From: Candidatus Methanoflorens stordalenmirensis
GTDB taxonomy: Archaea; Halobacteriota; Bog-38; Methanoflorentales; Methanoflorentaceae
Reading direction: 5' to 3'
Length of the DNA stretch: 32,417 nucleotides
Assembly (NCBI GenBank): GCA_003139855.1
Contig: PLGY01000054.1
Span: forward strand, 6,219 to 38,635
The translations under genes were made by a program, and so were the position numbers. Numbering within the stretch: position 1 is the stretch's first letter; the number at the start of each line of letters is the position of its first letter. The notes under the pieces are model-generated. The model saw only the letters and a list, made by a program, of their open reading frames with translations. It was not told where the DNA came from and made no database searches. Shown one piece after another: positions 8,634-17,232 of the stretch.

Positions 8634-8640
8634 CCTCACC

Positions 8641-8973
8641 TCTGCGTTGAAACGGTGCGCGAGCGCTCTTAGCAGCTTCACTGCACCCAGACAGCTTGGG
8701 CTGGATCGCTTAGGTGGCGTCCGCAGGACTGCAGGAACGTCATACGGCACCGATTATGTGCACCGCACTCGCTGCCGGGCATATCACAGCCTGCCAGAAA
8801 ACTCAATCTTAAACTCTTTTATTGATTGCAGAGTGACAAAGAGCTAAGTAATTGCGTGACCAAAAAGATAGCTAGTGCTGTTGAAATAGCAGGGAAAAAC
8901 TAGGTCGGGCGCCTAGATAGCTAGCTATTTGAGTTTTCGCCGAACAGCTCTGAGCTAGCGTGGTAGGATCAAC
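8641..8973. other. Intergenic gap between hsp20 and the radical SAM gene, with a 12-bp palindrome
   Basis: This divergent region of about 330 bp holds no convincing gene; the 66-aa plus ORF lacks any features. At 8917-8928 there is a perfect palindrome, ATAGCTAGCTAT, 46 bp before the radical SAM start, with partial repeats of the TAGCTAG core nearby (8869-8875, 8954-8960). It could be an operator. No strong TATA box for the downstream gene is visible. Confidence 0.4.
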
Positions 8974-10356
8974 ATGGGAATCGAAGTTGCACTTATTCAT
9001 CCGCCGTTTGGCAAGGGAGACGTCAGAAAGCTGAATATCTGCTCGCCGCCATTGGGGCTTGCTTATTTAGGCGCTTTTCTCAGAGAGCACGGTCATCACG
9101 TCGCTATCATAGATGCCGAAGTTGAGCGGCTGAGCAATACGCAGATTATGGAGCGCGTGCAGACGGCCGATCTCGTTGGCATCACGACCACAGCACCAAC
9201 TTACAGCTCAGCCCTTGCGCTTGCAAACCTCATTAAGCAATCGAACAACAGCAAGAAGGTAGTTCTCGGCGGCCCACAAGCAACTTTTTTGGACCGCGAG
9301 TGTCTCGAGAAATCAGCGGCTGACGCCGTCGTTAGGGGGGAGGGAGAAGCCACCATGCTCGAAGTCGCGGATTCCACCGAGTCGGGCAGCTTGCACCACG
9401 TTGAGGGCATCACCTTGCGAGACGGGGACGCGATAGTTCGAAACCCCGATCGGAAGTTGATCGCCGATTTAGACGAGATTCCATTTCCCGCGAGGGACTT
9501 GCTACCAATGGCAAAGTACTTGCCACCTAAGAGCACCGGCGTCATATCGAGTAGGGGGTGCCCATTCAAGTGTATTTTCTGCGCCTCCTCAAACGTGTAC
9601 CACAAGACTTTTCGGTCGCGGAGCGCGGACAACGTCTTTGACGAGGTAGCTCAGCTCGTTGCTCAAGGCTACGACAACGTCACCATGCTCGATGACAATT
9701 TCATTCTCAACAAAGAGCGCGCCTTCAAGTTTGCCGATCTGGTAGAGGAAAACAACCTAAAGTTTAGCTGGTCGTGCACGGGGCGCGTTGACTCCGTTGA
9801 TGAAGACTTACTCGGCAGGCTGCGCGAAGTCGGCTGCAACGGGCTCTTTTTTGGCGTTGAGTCTGCCTCGGACGCCACGCTGAAGCTCATCAAGAAAGGG
9901 TTTTCGACCGATCAGGTGATTAACGCCTTTGACGTGCTTAGAGACTACGATTATGCAACAACGGCGTCCTTTATGATCGGATTGCCCGGAGATGACGGGC
10001 AGAAGGTCGCCGACACGATCAACCTAGCAAAACAGGTCATGCCGGATTTCGCAATGTTTTCGGTCACCACGCCCTATCCGGGAACTGAGCTTTACGACAA
10101 CATTGACAACTACGATCTTGAGATTACCTTGGATGACTGGAGTGAGTTCACCCTCACAAAGCCCGTGGTTCGTACACGTGCTCTTTCGACAGCAGACTTA
10201 CACCGGTGGTTTTTGAAAGCATACTTTGGTTTTTACGTACGTGCGTCCTACTTACGACGGGCCATCGCAAAGAAGCAGCTCGGCTTCGTTCTAGGCCCCG
10301 TACAGCACGCCATTGTCGACAAATTCAGCGGCGCGTTCTCGCGTCACAGTTTGTGA
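8974..10356 (+). CDS. B12-binding-domain radical SAM protein
   Basis: This is a 460-aa enzyme. Residues about 1-140 form a cobalamin-binding-like Rossmann domain (VALIHPPFGKG, LGLAYLGAFLREHGHHVAIIDAE, VVLGGPQATF). The radical SAM core follows, with the cluster motif CPFKCIFC at C196/C200/C203 and then SARDNVFDE-like and MLDDNF strands, CNGLFFGVES and SFMIGLPGD. This matches the broad class of B12-dependent radical SAM enzymes (methylases, and some cyclases or thioether-forming enzymes). The canonical DxHxxG cobalamin motif is not evident, so the domain may bind B12 base-off or not at all. The start ATG 8974 has a weak TAGGATC site upstream. The neighbours (SOD downstream, Hsp20 upstream) do not reveal a substrate. 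Confidence 0.88.
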   Translation: MGIEVALIHPPFGKGDVRKLNICSPPLGLAYLGAFLREHGHHVAIIDAEVERLSNTQIMERVQTADLVGITTTAPTYSSALALANLIKQSNNSKKVVLGGPQATFLDRECLEKSAADAVVRGEGEATMLEVADSTESGSLHHVEGITLRDGDAIVRNPDRKLIADLDEIPFPARDLLPMAKYLPPKSTGVISSRGCPFKCIFCASSNVYHKTFRSRSADNVFDEVAQLVAQGYDNVTMLDDNFILNKERAFKFADLVEENNLKFSWSCTGRVDSVDEDLLGRLREVGCNGLFFGVESASDATLKLIKKGFSTDQVINAFDVLRDYDYATTASFMIGLPGDDGQKVADTINLAKQVMPDFAMFSVTTPYPGTELYDNIDNYDLEITLDDWSEFTLTKPVVRTRALSTADLHRWFLKAYFGFYVRASYLRRAIAKKQLGFVLGPVQHAIVDKFSGAFSRHSL

Positions 10357-10421
10357 GATAATGCTACTCGAGACGTGGCGACATAGATTTTGGCGGAAAG
10401 CCTTGGTTAAAAAGGATTAAG

Positions 10422-10431
10422 CGTAAATATC
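10422..10431 (+). promoter_or_regulatory. Candidate TATA box for sod
   Basis: GTAAATATC lies about 55 bp before ATG 10482, predicting a leader of about 28 nt that contains the AGGAG site. A second AT-rich element (GGTTAAAAAGG) sits 15 bp further up. Confidence 0.4.
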
Positions 10432-10467
10432 TTGCCTCACAGAGGTTAAAGCCTGATTGCAATCAGA

Positions 10468-10472
10468 AGGAG
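10468..10472 (+). promoter_or_regulatory. Shine-Dalgarno site that sets the sod start
   Basis: AGGAG lies 9 nt before ATG 10482 but abuts the track's ATG 10473. The downstream ATG is therefore the better start. Confidence 0.65.
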
Positions 10473-10481
10473 ATGAGACGT

Positions 10482-11117
10482 ATGGAAGCGAACAAAGTTT
10501 ATGTCTTACCAGACCTGCCCTATGGCTATAACGACTTAGAACCCTATATCTCTGAGCAACAGCTCAGGATTCACCACGACAAACACCACCTCACGTACGT
10601 AAACGGCGCGAACGCGACTTTTGAGAAGCTCGATGCTGCACGAAAGAGCAACGCAGACGTAGACGTCAAGGCTACGCTGAAGGAGCTGTCGTTCAACATC
10701 GGTGGCCACGTGCTCCACAAGCTTTTTTGGCCGACGATGGCGCCTGCCGGCAAGGGCGGCGGCGGGGCCCCTAAAGGCAAGTTGGCCGCTGCCATAAACG
10801 AGGAGTTTGGCAGCTTTGATCGATTCAAGGCGGAGTTTAGCAAAGCTGCAGCAACCACCGAAGGGTCAGGATGGGCAGCGTTGGCGCTCGACAAGCTGAC
10901 AGATAGGCCCATAATAATGCAAATAGAGAAGCACAATGTCAACGTCTATCCAAACTTCCGCATCGTCATGGTTCTTGACGTCTGGGAGCACGCCTACTAT
11001 CTCGATTACAAGAACGAGCGGCCGAAATTCGTCGACGCGTTCTGGAACATAGTGAACTGGGAGATGGTGAACGAGCGGTTTGAAGACGTGCTTGAGTGTT
11101 CGTGCGCGATCACCTGA
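10482..11117 (+). CDS. sod: Superoxide dismutase (Fe/Mn family, probably Fe type)
   Basis: This 211-aa enzyme converts superoxide to hydrogen peroxide and oxygen. The N-terminal helical hairpin holds [13 protein letters not shown], with the first metal His at H31; the second is in [10 protein letters not shown]; the Asp and last His are in [13 protein letters not shown]. The glycine-rich GGGGAPKG and SGWAALAL segments are standard. At the metal-tuning site the protein has Gly in GGHVLH and His in QIEKHNVN, the pairing seen in archaeal Fe-SODs rather than the Gln of bacterial Mn-SOD. That points to iron but does not exclude Mn use. I moved the start from track position 10473 to 10482 because AGGAG is 9 nt upstream of the latter. 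No signal peptide is present, so it acts in the cytoplasm. Confidence 0.95.
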   Translation: MEANKVYVLPDLPYGYNDLEPYISEQQLRIHHDKHHLTYVNGANATFEKLDAARKSNADVDVKATLKELSFNIGGHVLHKLFWPTMAPAGKGGGGAPKGKLAAAINEEFGSFDRFKAEFSKAAATTEGSGWAALALDKLTDRPIIMQIEKHNVNVYPNFRIVMVLDVWEHAYYLDYKNERPKFVDAFWNIVNWEMVNERFEDVLECSCAIT

Positions 11118-11143
11118 GCCTTCGCGTCGCCGCAAGCATACGA

Positions 11144-11174
11144 GAGTATTGGATGGGATTCCTGTCCAATGCTC
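11144..11174 (+). terminator. Candidate terminator hairpin after sod
   Basis: GAGTATTGGA and TCCAATGCTC pair over 10 bp (one U-G wobble) around an 11-nt loop, 27 nt after the sod stop, followed by TTT. A second T-run (TTTTTT) lies about 75 bp further. Confidence 0.45.
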
Positions 11175-11327
11175 TTTCCTGTCGCCACGAGTCAATAGCA
11201 CTCGGACGGAACGCCCGCGGCCGATTGATTTGTGAAAGATTCATGATGCTTTTTTAGAGACAGCTGTGCCCATTGTGGGCCACGGCACATATGGTCTCGC
11301 TTCTGTTTCGCCCGAGCCTTTGAGGGC

Positions 11328-11332
11328 AAAAA
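11328..11332 (-). terminator. Oligo-T tract after rad50
   Basis: The minus strand reads TTTTT four nucleotides after the rad50 TAG stop. Archaeal termination commonly uses short T-tracts, so this is a plausible site, though short. Confidence 0.3.
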
Positions 11333-11336
11333 GTGA

Positions 11337-14072
11337 CTAGAGCTCAACTACGCTGGCGTGACTGCTGGGGTCTTTTCGTATTGTTATCTGCTGCTGCGTG
11401 TACGCGTGAAAGGTGTCATCGTGGCTTATCACAATAACCTGGTTCAATCCCTTGATTGCACCGATTTGCCGAGCGAGGCTGTCGCATCTCTCTTCGTCAA
11501 GATGGATAGTTGGTTCGTCCAAGATGAACAGGCCGAGGCCGCTCAAAGTCTCTTGCATCGCGAGACGTACAGCCAAACACGCTGAGACCTTCTCGCCGCC
11601 GCTCATTTCATACAATGAGATCACATTGCCGCCATCTGCTTTGAAAACGAGGTAGTCCTCTTGCCAGTGAAGTTGCGATTCATCATTGACCATTTGCCTC
11701 CAGTGACGGGCGGCGTGCTGGCTCACTTTCTTTGTATAAAGCGGCCTCATCGCACTCAAGTTTTTGAAACTATCTCTGATTTCATCAAAGAACTTACCGT
11801 CGGCAGCAATCTCGTTGAGCTCAACGTCGAGTGCCATCAGATCCTCTCTCTTAACCACGAGATCCGCTTCGTGGGGTTTCAGATCTTCAATCTGTTTGTT
11901 AAGTTGCGATGCAATCCCACGCATTTCATTAAGCCGTTGACTCGTTTCTAAGCTATCTTTTTCAATTCTGAGGTGCTCAGCGGCATCATAAAGCCTTGAT
12001 TTGGCTTCTATGTCACCGGCAAGCTTCTGCCGCCGCTCATTGAGTGCCGCCAAGTCTCGGGCACAGTCGTCGTGTCGCGCTCTGGCCCCCTCAAGATTCG
12101 CCGCCAAACTGACGGACGCCCTGTAGCTATCGTAGTTTTCTTGAAGCTCCCGCAATTCGTGTTCAAGTCGCGCTACAAGCGCCTCATCCCCGCCTTGTTC
12201 GGTCAAGTGCGCGATAATGCTTTCAGCCTCCTCTATGTCGCTTTGCAATGCTTCGTCTCTTTGACTGAGCTCAGCGAGCCGACTTGCTAGTGCTCTCCGA
12301 TCTGATTTCTTGAGAGCGTACGCGAGTGACTGATACTCCTCTGCGCTCGATTTCAATGCCTCGATGCGCTCTTCAAGAGACTTTATGCTGGCCAAGTTGT
12401 CACCAATCGCTTGGACAGAATCACGTTCGTCTGCCAGTTCTCGACGCAGTGTGTCTATCTGTTCCAGTTTAAGTTCCAGTTCACGACGCTTGCCGTCGAG
12501 CAATTGCAGTTGGCTTGCAGCACCGCGCGCCTCAGTAATGGCGGATGCCCCTATATCGCGTTCAGACTGCAGCAGCGCGAGTTCCACCCGAATAGCTTCG
12601 AGTTCATGCTCGTGCCGATGGCCGCGTTCTTCAATCGATTCACACCGATCGCTCGTGTACGGACAGACACCTTTAAGGAGGCTGTCGAGATCCTTTTCCA
12701 TCTGCTTCTTGTGCCCGTCAAGCTCACCGACCTTTCGTGCTAACTGGTCGTATTCGCGCAGCAACGTTTCAAGCCTTTCAGCGCGCACTTGGAGTGCGCC
12801 GTGCTCTTTGAGTTCCGCTTCCAGCTCCTTTGCTGCCAGACGCTTTGTTTGTATCAGTTCTTCGGTTGCTTTAATGCGCTCGAGACCCGCCCGGTAGCGC
12901 TGCTGATCCAGTTTGAGCTGTGAGAGGGCTTCAATGAGCTGCGAGTGTTCGGCAGCCATTGGCGACAGTTGGGTCACTCGAGCTGACGCCTCATCCAATT
13001 GCTGAAGCTCTTTTGACGCATTTTCCTTAGCGCTTGTGATGCTTGCGCGAGTAACGCGGAGTTCGGACAGCCTCGTCGCTGCGCTTGCCACCTGCCGCAC
13101 GAGCGCCCGTACCTCGTCAAGCTGTCCGACGATGTGTTGATATCGCAAGAACGAAGGCCGGTGTCGTTCGACCACGTTCTGCGCCCCGCGACAGTTTTGC
13201 ACCTCGCGATTTGCGACCTCGACTGCCGCCGCCACGTCGCCTGCTTTGACATCTGCCGTGCTGAGTTCCCTATTGAGGTTTTCGAGTTCTGCGCGAACCG
13301 ATTCGTACGTTTGCCTCTGATTTTCGACCGCAGACAATTTGGCTTCGACTGCACTGATCGACCGCCGAAGGTTTTTCAGCTCGCTTTCATATTCTCGCAA
13401 TCGGTTAACGAGTCCGATTAGGTGCGTTATTTCAGCTTCAAGCACTCGCGCTTCAGACTCAGCACGCGCTATCTTGCTTTTGAAGTTGTTTTTTACATGG
13501 ACTGAGTCGCTATAGGCCTGCCTATAGCTGTAAAGGCCGAGAACCTTGTCAAAATGGTCTTTTCGTTTTTGAGACGCGAACTCAAATTCATTGATGACCT
13601 GCCCCTGTAACACGCAGATAACATCGCTGAAGAGACTTTCCGCCGAGGAAGTATGAAGCTCCGCCATGCCGAGCTCGTCGCGAATGCGTTCGTGTATCTC
13701 TTGTTTTCCGTACAGATCGGTCTTCTCTCCGTCTATGTACAGCTCCCACGTCTGAGCCGTACGCGACAGGACGTGCCTCACGCGGTACACGTGTCCCTTG
13801 TGCGAGAACGTTGCGTCTATAGACCCTTCTGCCGCTCCTTTTCGCAAGAGGTACTCGGTAACTCCTTGCCTGTGCCGTTCTCCCGCGTAGTCTATCGTCG
13901 CCTGCTTGACCCCGTCGTCCCAGCCAAAGATCGTCCTGCCAATGCTTGTCACTATTGTGCTCTTGCCGGCGCCGTTTTCTCCGTATATTGAGATCGTACC
14001 GTCTTGAAATTGGATCTCGCCCGAGTCTTCGAACGCTCTAATATTCACGAGGCGGAGGCTTTCCAGTTTCAC
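11337..14072 (-). CDS. rad50: Rad50 DNA double-strand-break repair ATPase with a CX6C hook
   Basis: This 911-aa SMC-like ATPase partners Mre11 in end recognition, tethering and resection. The N-terminal half-ATPase has Walker A GENGAGKS at residues 31-38. Long heptad coiled coils follow on either side of a central apex at about residue 469, then the signature SGGEK, Walker B LFILDEPTIHLDE and the switch histidine in VIVISHDD. The length is usual for archaeal Rad50. The apex is odd: instead of the CXXC zinc hook it reads GVCPYTSDRCESI (C-x6-C), and there is no CXXC anywhere else in the protein. The GTG start overlaps the mre11 stop by 4 bp (GTGA), with GGAGAG 10 nt upstream, so the two genes are translationally coupled. 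The herA and nurA genes often found with this pair in archaea are absent from the neighbourhood. Confidence 0.95.
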   Translation of the reverse strand: MKLESLRLVNIRAFEDSGEIQFQDGTISIYGENGAGKSTIVTSIGRTIFGWDDGVKQATIDYAGERHRQGVTEYLLRKGAAEGSIDATFSHKGHVYRVRHVLSRTAQTWELYIDGEKTDLYGKQEIHERIRDELGMAELHTSSAESLFSDVICVLQGQVINEFEFASQKRKDHFDKVLGLYSYRQAYSDSVHVKNNFKSKIARAESEARVLEAEITHLIGLVNRLREYESELKNLRRSISAVEAKLSAVENQRQTYESVRAELENLNRELSTADVKAGDVAAAVEVANREVQNCRGAQNVVERHRPSFLRYQHIVGQLDEVRALVRQVASAATRLSELRVTRASITSAKENASKELQQLDEASARVTQLSPMAAEHSQLIEALSQLKLDQQRYRAGLERIKATEELIQTKRLAAKELEAELKEHGALQVRAERLETLLREYDQLARKVGELDGHKKQMEKDLDSLLKGVCPYTSDRCESIEERGHRHEHELEAIRVELALLQSERDIGASAITEARGAASQLQLLDGKRRELELKLEQIDTLRRELADERDSVQAIGDNLASIKSLEERIEALKSSAEEYQSLAYALKKSDRRALASRLAELSQRDEALQSDIEEAESIIAHLTEQGGDEALVARLEHELRELQENYDSYRASVSLAANLEGARARHDDCARDLAALNERRQKLAGDIEAKSRLYDAAEHLRIEKDSLETSQRLNEMRGIASQLNKQIEDLKPHEADLVVKREDLMALDVELNEIAADGKFFDEIRDSFKNLSAMRPLYTKKVSQHAARHWRQMVNDESQLHWQEDYLVFKADGGNVISLYEMSGGEKVSACLAVRLAMQETLSGLGLFILDEPTIHLDEERCDSLARQIGAIKGLNQVIVISHDDTFHAYTQQQITIRKDPSSHASVVEL

Positions 14073-15244
14073 AAGTACTCTCTCCTAAAGCGTGAGACGT
14101 GCTGTACGACGGGCTCAGCTTCATCAGTGCTCGTAAGTTGGCTTTCGGTTATTTCGCGAAGAAGCATGCGAGCGAAACCCGCAACGTCTCGCGCTTGCTC
14201 GTTGTACCGCGCAAAGCTGCTTGCGAACATGTTCATTTCCAGGTCGTCAAGGGTTCCAGGAGTCTCGATGAGTCCACTGTCGGTGCTGACGGTGTTGTCG
14301 AGAACGGTGCTGTACAAGGGCACGTAACGCTCGTCGATGAACTGCTTTAGCTCGGAGAGGTTAGGAGGGTTCTCCACCTCCCCTTCTAGAATCACACGCA
14401 ACAGCGCACCCGAAACCGGAGCTTCGAGCTCGGCTTCGTCGAGCCGCGCTTGCAACACTCTCAGCAGCGAATAGTCGTCACCCGGATGATCCGCGGAAAT
14501 GCTCAGCATTCGACGAACGCCGGGCACGTCGATTTCACGAACCTTTAGGGTCCCGTTTTGCATAGTGACGTCGTAAAAGCAGCGCCCAATGCCATAGTCG
14601 GAGAATCGATAGTATTCTGGACTTCCCGGATTGAAGATCCAGTCATCGAGGCTAAACTTGTTGTGGTAGTGCCCGAGCGCGAGGTACGCGGTCTTAGGCC
14701 GTAATACTGCTAGCTCAGGTGGGGCGATCTCCGGGTGCCCTCCTTCCGCGTATTGAGTTATGCCGGCGTGGAGCAGCACGACGTTGGGCCCTTCGGGCAT
14801 TTGTTGATAAAAATCGCGCAGCTTTGACCTGAGGTAGACACCTTGGTAGCCGAGCCCGACGATCGAATTACCGTTCACCTCACCTATCGCACCTTCGAGG
14901 GTTCTTCCTGCAGGCGCCAAGTAGTGGCACAGATCTAAGCGTTGCAACACATCGAGGGCGGTGTGCGTTTGAGAGCCTTTTCTTCTGTCATGATTGCCAT
15001 CAATAACAAAGAAAGGGATGTCAGCGTCCTTCAGCGCTCTTAGCATCTCTATGGCGTGGATCAACGAAGTGTGATCAACTTTGTTTGAATTGAACAAATC
15101 GCCGCTGTGAACGACACAGTCTACCTGGTTTTGTATGGCGTAATTGATGCTCTTACGGGTGGCGCTGCTCCAATCATCAAGACGCTCGCTCAAACCGTAT
15201 TGGCGATATCCCAGGTGAGTATCGCTTACGTGCACAAATCTCAA
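14069..15244 (-). CDS. mre11: Mre11 double-strand-break repair nuclease
   Basis: This 391-aa Mn-dependent phosphoesterase nicks and degrades DNA ends together with Rad50. The five phosphoesterase motifs are intact: VSDTHLGYRQYG, VVHSGDLFN, VIDGNHDRR, VVLLHAGI and LALGHYHNKF. The C-terminal about 100 residues (capping and Rad50-binding region) are less conserved. The start is TTG 15244, which gives the canonical MRFVHVSDTHLG N-terminus; no ATG or GTG is available upstream before the in-frame stop at 15284-15286. No strong ribosome site is seen, so initiation may be nearly leaderless. An AT-rich CTTAAGTATC element lies about 30 bp upstream. It is the first gene of the mre11-rad50 pair and is divergent from the flippase. 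Confidence 0.95.
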   Translation of the reverse strand: MRFVHVSDTHLGYRQYGLSERLDDWSSATRKSINYAIQNQVDCVVHSGDLFNSNKVDHTSLIHAIEMLRALKDADIPFFVIDGNHDRRKGSQTHTALDVLQRLDLCHYLAPAGRTLEGAIGEVNGNSIVGLGYQGVYLRSKLRDFYQQMPEGPNVVLLHAGITQYAEGGHPEIAPPELAVLRPKTAYLALGHYHNKFSLDDWIFNPGSPEYYRFSDYGIGRCFYDVTMQNGTLKVREIDVPGVRRMLSISADHPGDDYSLLRVLQARLDEAELEAPVSGALLRVILEGEVENPPNLSELKQFIDERYVPLYSTVLDNTVSTDSGLIETPGTLDDLEMNMFASSFARYNEQARDVAGFARMLLREITESQLTSTDEAEPVVQHVSRFRREYL

Positions 15245-15393
15245 AGCAGGAGCTATGTACGATTCCCCAGTGATACTTAAGCGCTAGTCATTATTAAAAG
15301 CAAGCTCGTAGCATCTGAGCCACTGCGCGAGACAGATCTCTAAGATACAGCTCCGTAGGTAGAAATTACGAGTGCGGACTGTACCAATGGAAC

Positions 15394-15404
15394 TTATATA
15401 TAAA
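15394..15404 (+). promoter_or_regulatory. TATA box for the flippase gene
   Basis: CTTATATATAAATT is a near-ideal archaeal TATA box. Its centre is about 39 bp before ATG 15438, so transcription should begin near 15426, giving a very short leader. Confidence 0.7.
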
Positions 15405-15437
15405 TTCGCAATTAGTTCCACCTAGGTTTAGTCCGTG

Positions 15438-16727
15438 ATGTCGCTCAAGGAACTCGGTTTTCGTTTGCTCAGTGCACCGTATGAGCTGATTTTTAAGGAG
15501 AAGATGGACGACGAAGCGCAGAAGTTCATCTTGGGTACCTCGTACGTCGGCATTGCCACGGCGTTCGGAGCGCTGTTCACGTTGGCCTTCAGCATCATTG
15601 CGGCACGGGCATTGGGGCCGAGCAATTTTGGTGTTCTTGGACTAATCACGACAATGGGCACCATTCTCGCCATCTCAATGATAGCGGTTTCCACGCCGAT
15701 GATAAAATATGGTTCAGAGGTGTCGGATCATTTTGCGCAGGTCGGCATCATCTCCACTTCGTACATTCTATTAGCGTTGGTGACCGCAGCCTCGATAGTT
15801 ATTTACGCATTCTTTTCTGCGCCGTTATCGTACTTGTTTGGGGTTTCGACAGAGCTTTTCTTTTTCGCTCTTTTTCTCGCCGTTACTTCTACGCTCTACC
15901 AGTTAACCACAAATTCTCTCAGAGTCTTCTTCAAAATGAGAGCGTATGCACTTCTGACTGCCGCTCAATCGGTCGTACTGCTTGCTGCGTTTTTCATATT
16001 CATCAGCCAGGACATGAAGTCGTGGGAAACGGCATCTTACTCGTATTTCCTATCCTACGCGGTAATCGGCTTCATTTTGGTCATCTATCTTAAAGACTAT
16101 ATAACGCTTCGATTTGAGCGGTCCTGGGCGAAAAAAATCGTGCATTATTCTCTTCTTGCCCTCCCGGGAGGTGTGGCAGCCACCTTCATGGGCGTCGACA
16201 GATTACTCATCAACAAGTTCATGACGACCGCGGCCGTGGGAATTTACGCCGCATATTTCATGCCATCAATAACTGTAGCCGTCATGCTTTGGATGATCAT
16301 TAACGCCGCTTTTTTCCCCTATGCATCCAAGAGCAACGATAAGCTGGCCATTCTACGTCGCGTAAGCAAGGCAGCGCCGTACCTTGCTGCCTTGATCGTG
16401 CCATCAGTGCTTTTATTACAGTGGATAGTCTTCTTTTTTTATGGGCGCCAGTATCCCTTCAGCTGGGAAATTGCACTCTTTTTTGCTATTGCAGCAACAA
16501 TGGCCTTTTTTTATCAAGCGCTTAGTTGGCTCATGGCTTCAGAAGGTACGCGCGGAGCCAAAGTGAATACACTCAGTAGCATTATCGCGCTTATCGTGCT
16601 CGTCGGTTTCGACGTGGTTCTGATTCCACTGATCGGCATTCTAGGCGCGGCAATCACGCTCATCTTCGCTTATCTGATCGCGGCCTTCTATCTCCTGTCA
16701 AAACGGCGCGTATTGAGTGCGAACTAA
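15438..16727 (+). CDS. Polysaccharide/lipid-linked oligosaccharide flippase (Wzx/MATE-like)
   Basis: This protein of about 429 aa is hydrophobic along its length, with roughly 12 predicted membrane helices. It carries the family-typical start FGALFTLAFSIIAARALGPSNFGVLGLITTMGT, matching the RALGPxxFGxxxL signature of the MOP/MVF polysaccharide-transporter superfamily. A mid-protein GGVAATFMGVDRLLINKFM segment is also characteristic (GxxDxxLI near helix 7). It would flip lipid-linked glycans across the membrane, probably for S-layer glycosylation or other surface glycans, and fits with the glycosyltransferase and nucleotidyltransferase elsewhere in the window. The track begins at GTG 15435; the adjacent ATG 15438 is preferred. 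The strong TATA box puts the transcript start only about 10 nt before it. Confidence 0.9.
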   Translation: MSLKELGFRLLSAPYELIFKEKMDDEAQKFILGTSYVGIATAFGALFTLAFSIIAARALGPSNFGVLGLITTMGTILAISMIAVSTPMIKYGSEVSDHFAQVGIISTSYILLALVTAASIVIYAFFSAPLSYLFGVSTELFFFALFLAVTSTLYQLTTNSLRVFFKMRAYALLTAAQSVVLLAAFFIFISQDMKSWETASYSYFLSYAVIGFILVIYLKDYITLRFERSWAKKIVHYSLLALPGGVAATFMGVDRLLINKFMTTAAVGIYAAYFMPSITVAVMLWMIINAAFFPYASKSNDKLAILRRVSKAAPYLAALIVPSVLLLQWIVFFFYGRQYPFSWEIALFFAIAATMAFFYQALSWLMASEGTRGAKVNTLSSIIALIVLVGFDVVLIPLIGILGAAITLIFAYLIAAFYLLSKRRVLSAN

Positions 16728-16739
16728 GCACGAACGTGC
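16728..16739 (+). terminator. Candidate hairpin at the flippase 3' end
   Basis: GCACGAACGTGC forms a short perfect stem directly after the TAA stop and is followed by the T-containing CGTCTTGTT. It is weak as a terminator. Confidence 0.3.
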
Positions 16740-16783
16740 CGTCTTGTTATGTGCTCGGAAAGTGAACTAAAACGATTTTCGAT

Positions 16784-17039
16784 ATGGCCCTAGTGAAGAA
16801 GGTAACGAGAGGAAAGTAGTCGCGCGCGGGAGCGCGCGCGGCATTCCGTTGAGTTTACGCCCAAGTTTAGGGTTTGTATCGGAACGAATGACACGCACGT
16901 AATGCCGTATGATGATGGCGGCTTACATTGTCGCAAAGGGATAGCCATTCCTGAATCAAGTCGGAGCGACAAGATAGAAAAGACGCTCAAGCGCGTTTTT
17001 CGGACGGAGCGCGACACGCAAGAACGCATCTTATCCTAG
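16784..17039 (+). pseudogene. Possible small frameshifted gene or gene remnant
   Basis: In this 505-bp gap one plus frame opens with ATG 16784 (MALVKKVTRGK, then TAG). A second frame is open from 16806 to a TAG at 17037-17039 and encodes a protein-like tail including VEFTPKFRVCIGTNDTHV and KIEKTLKRVFRTERDTQER. A single one-base shift between 16806 and 16816 would join them into a protein of about 85 aa. Without a shift the longest ATG ORF is 45 aa (16902-17039). The charged, helix-like ending looks like real coding sequence, but I recognise no family. It could equally be chance. Confidence 0.3.
16821..16838. repeat. GC-only hairpin with GGGA tetraloop
   Basis: CGCGCGC-GGGA-GCGCGCG is a perfect 7-bp stem closed by a GNRA-type tetraloop, about 95 bp after the flippase stop. 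No T-tract follows. It lies exactly where the putative small gene changes frame. Confidence 0.5.
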
Positions 17040-17232
17040 CTCATGAAAAGTTGCCTGCTGCGGCAGCGGCGATTAAAATAGTTTTCATATGGTCGACTTC
17101 AAAAAAAACCGATGCGCTTTTTAAATGGCTTTGTGCGGCATCTGTGTGCGCCGATTCAGTGTAATTCCGAAGCCCGAAACTTATGGGCATGCGCTGCGAT
17201 CCCACCACGCGCAGCTCTTACTCGAGGCCGGT
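17040..17232. other. Remainder of the gap 3' of the HEAT-repeat gene
   Basis: No gene is supported. On the minus strand an eight-T run (17101-17108) lies about 125 bp beyond the stop of the HEAT-repeat gene and could be its terminator. The long plus-strand ORF starting at 17125 runs antisense through that gene and is a shadow. Confidence 0.35.
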
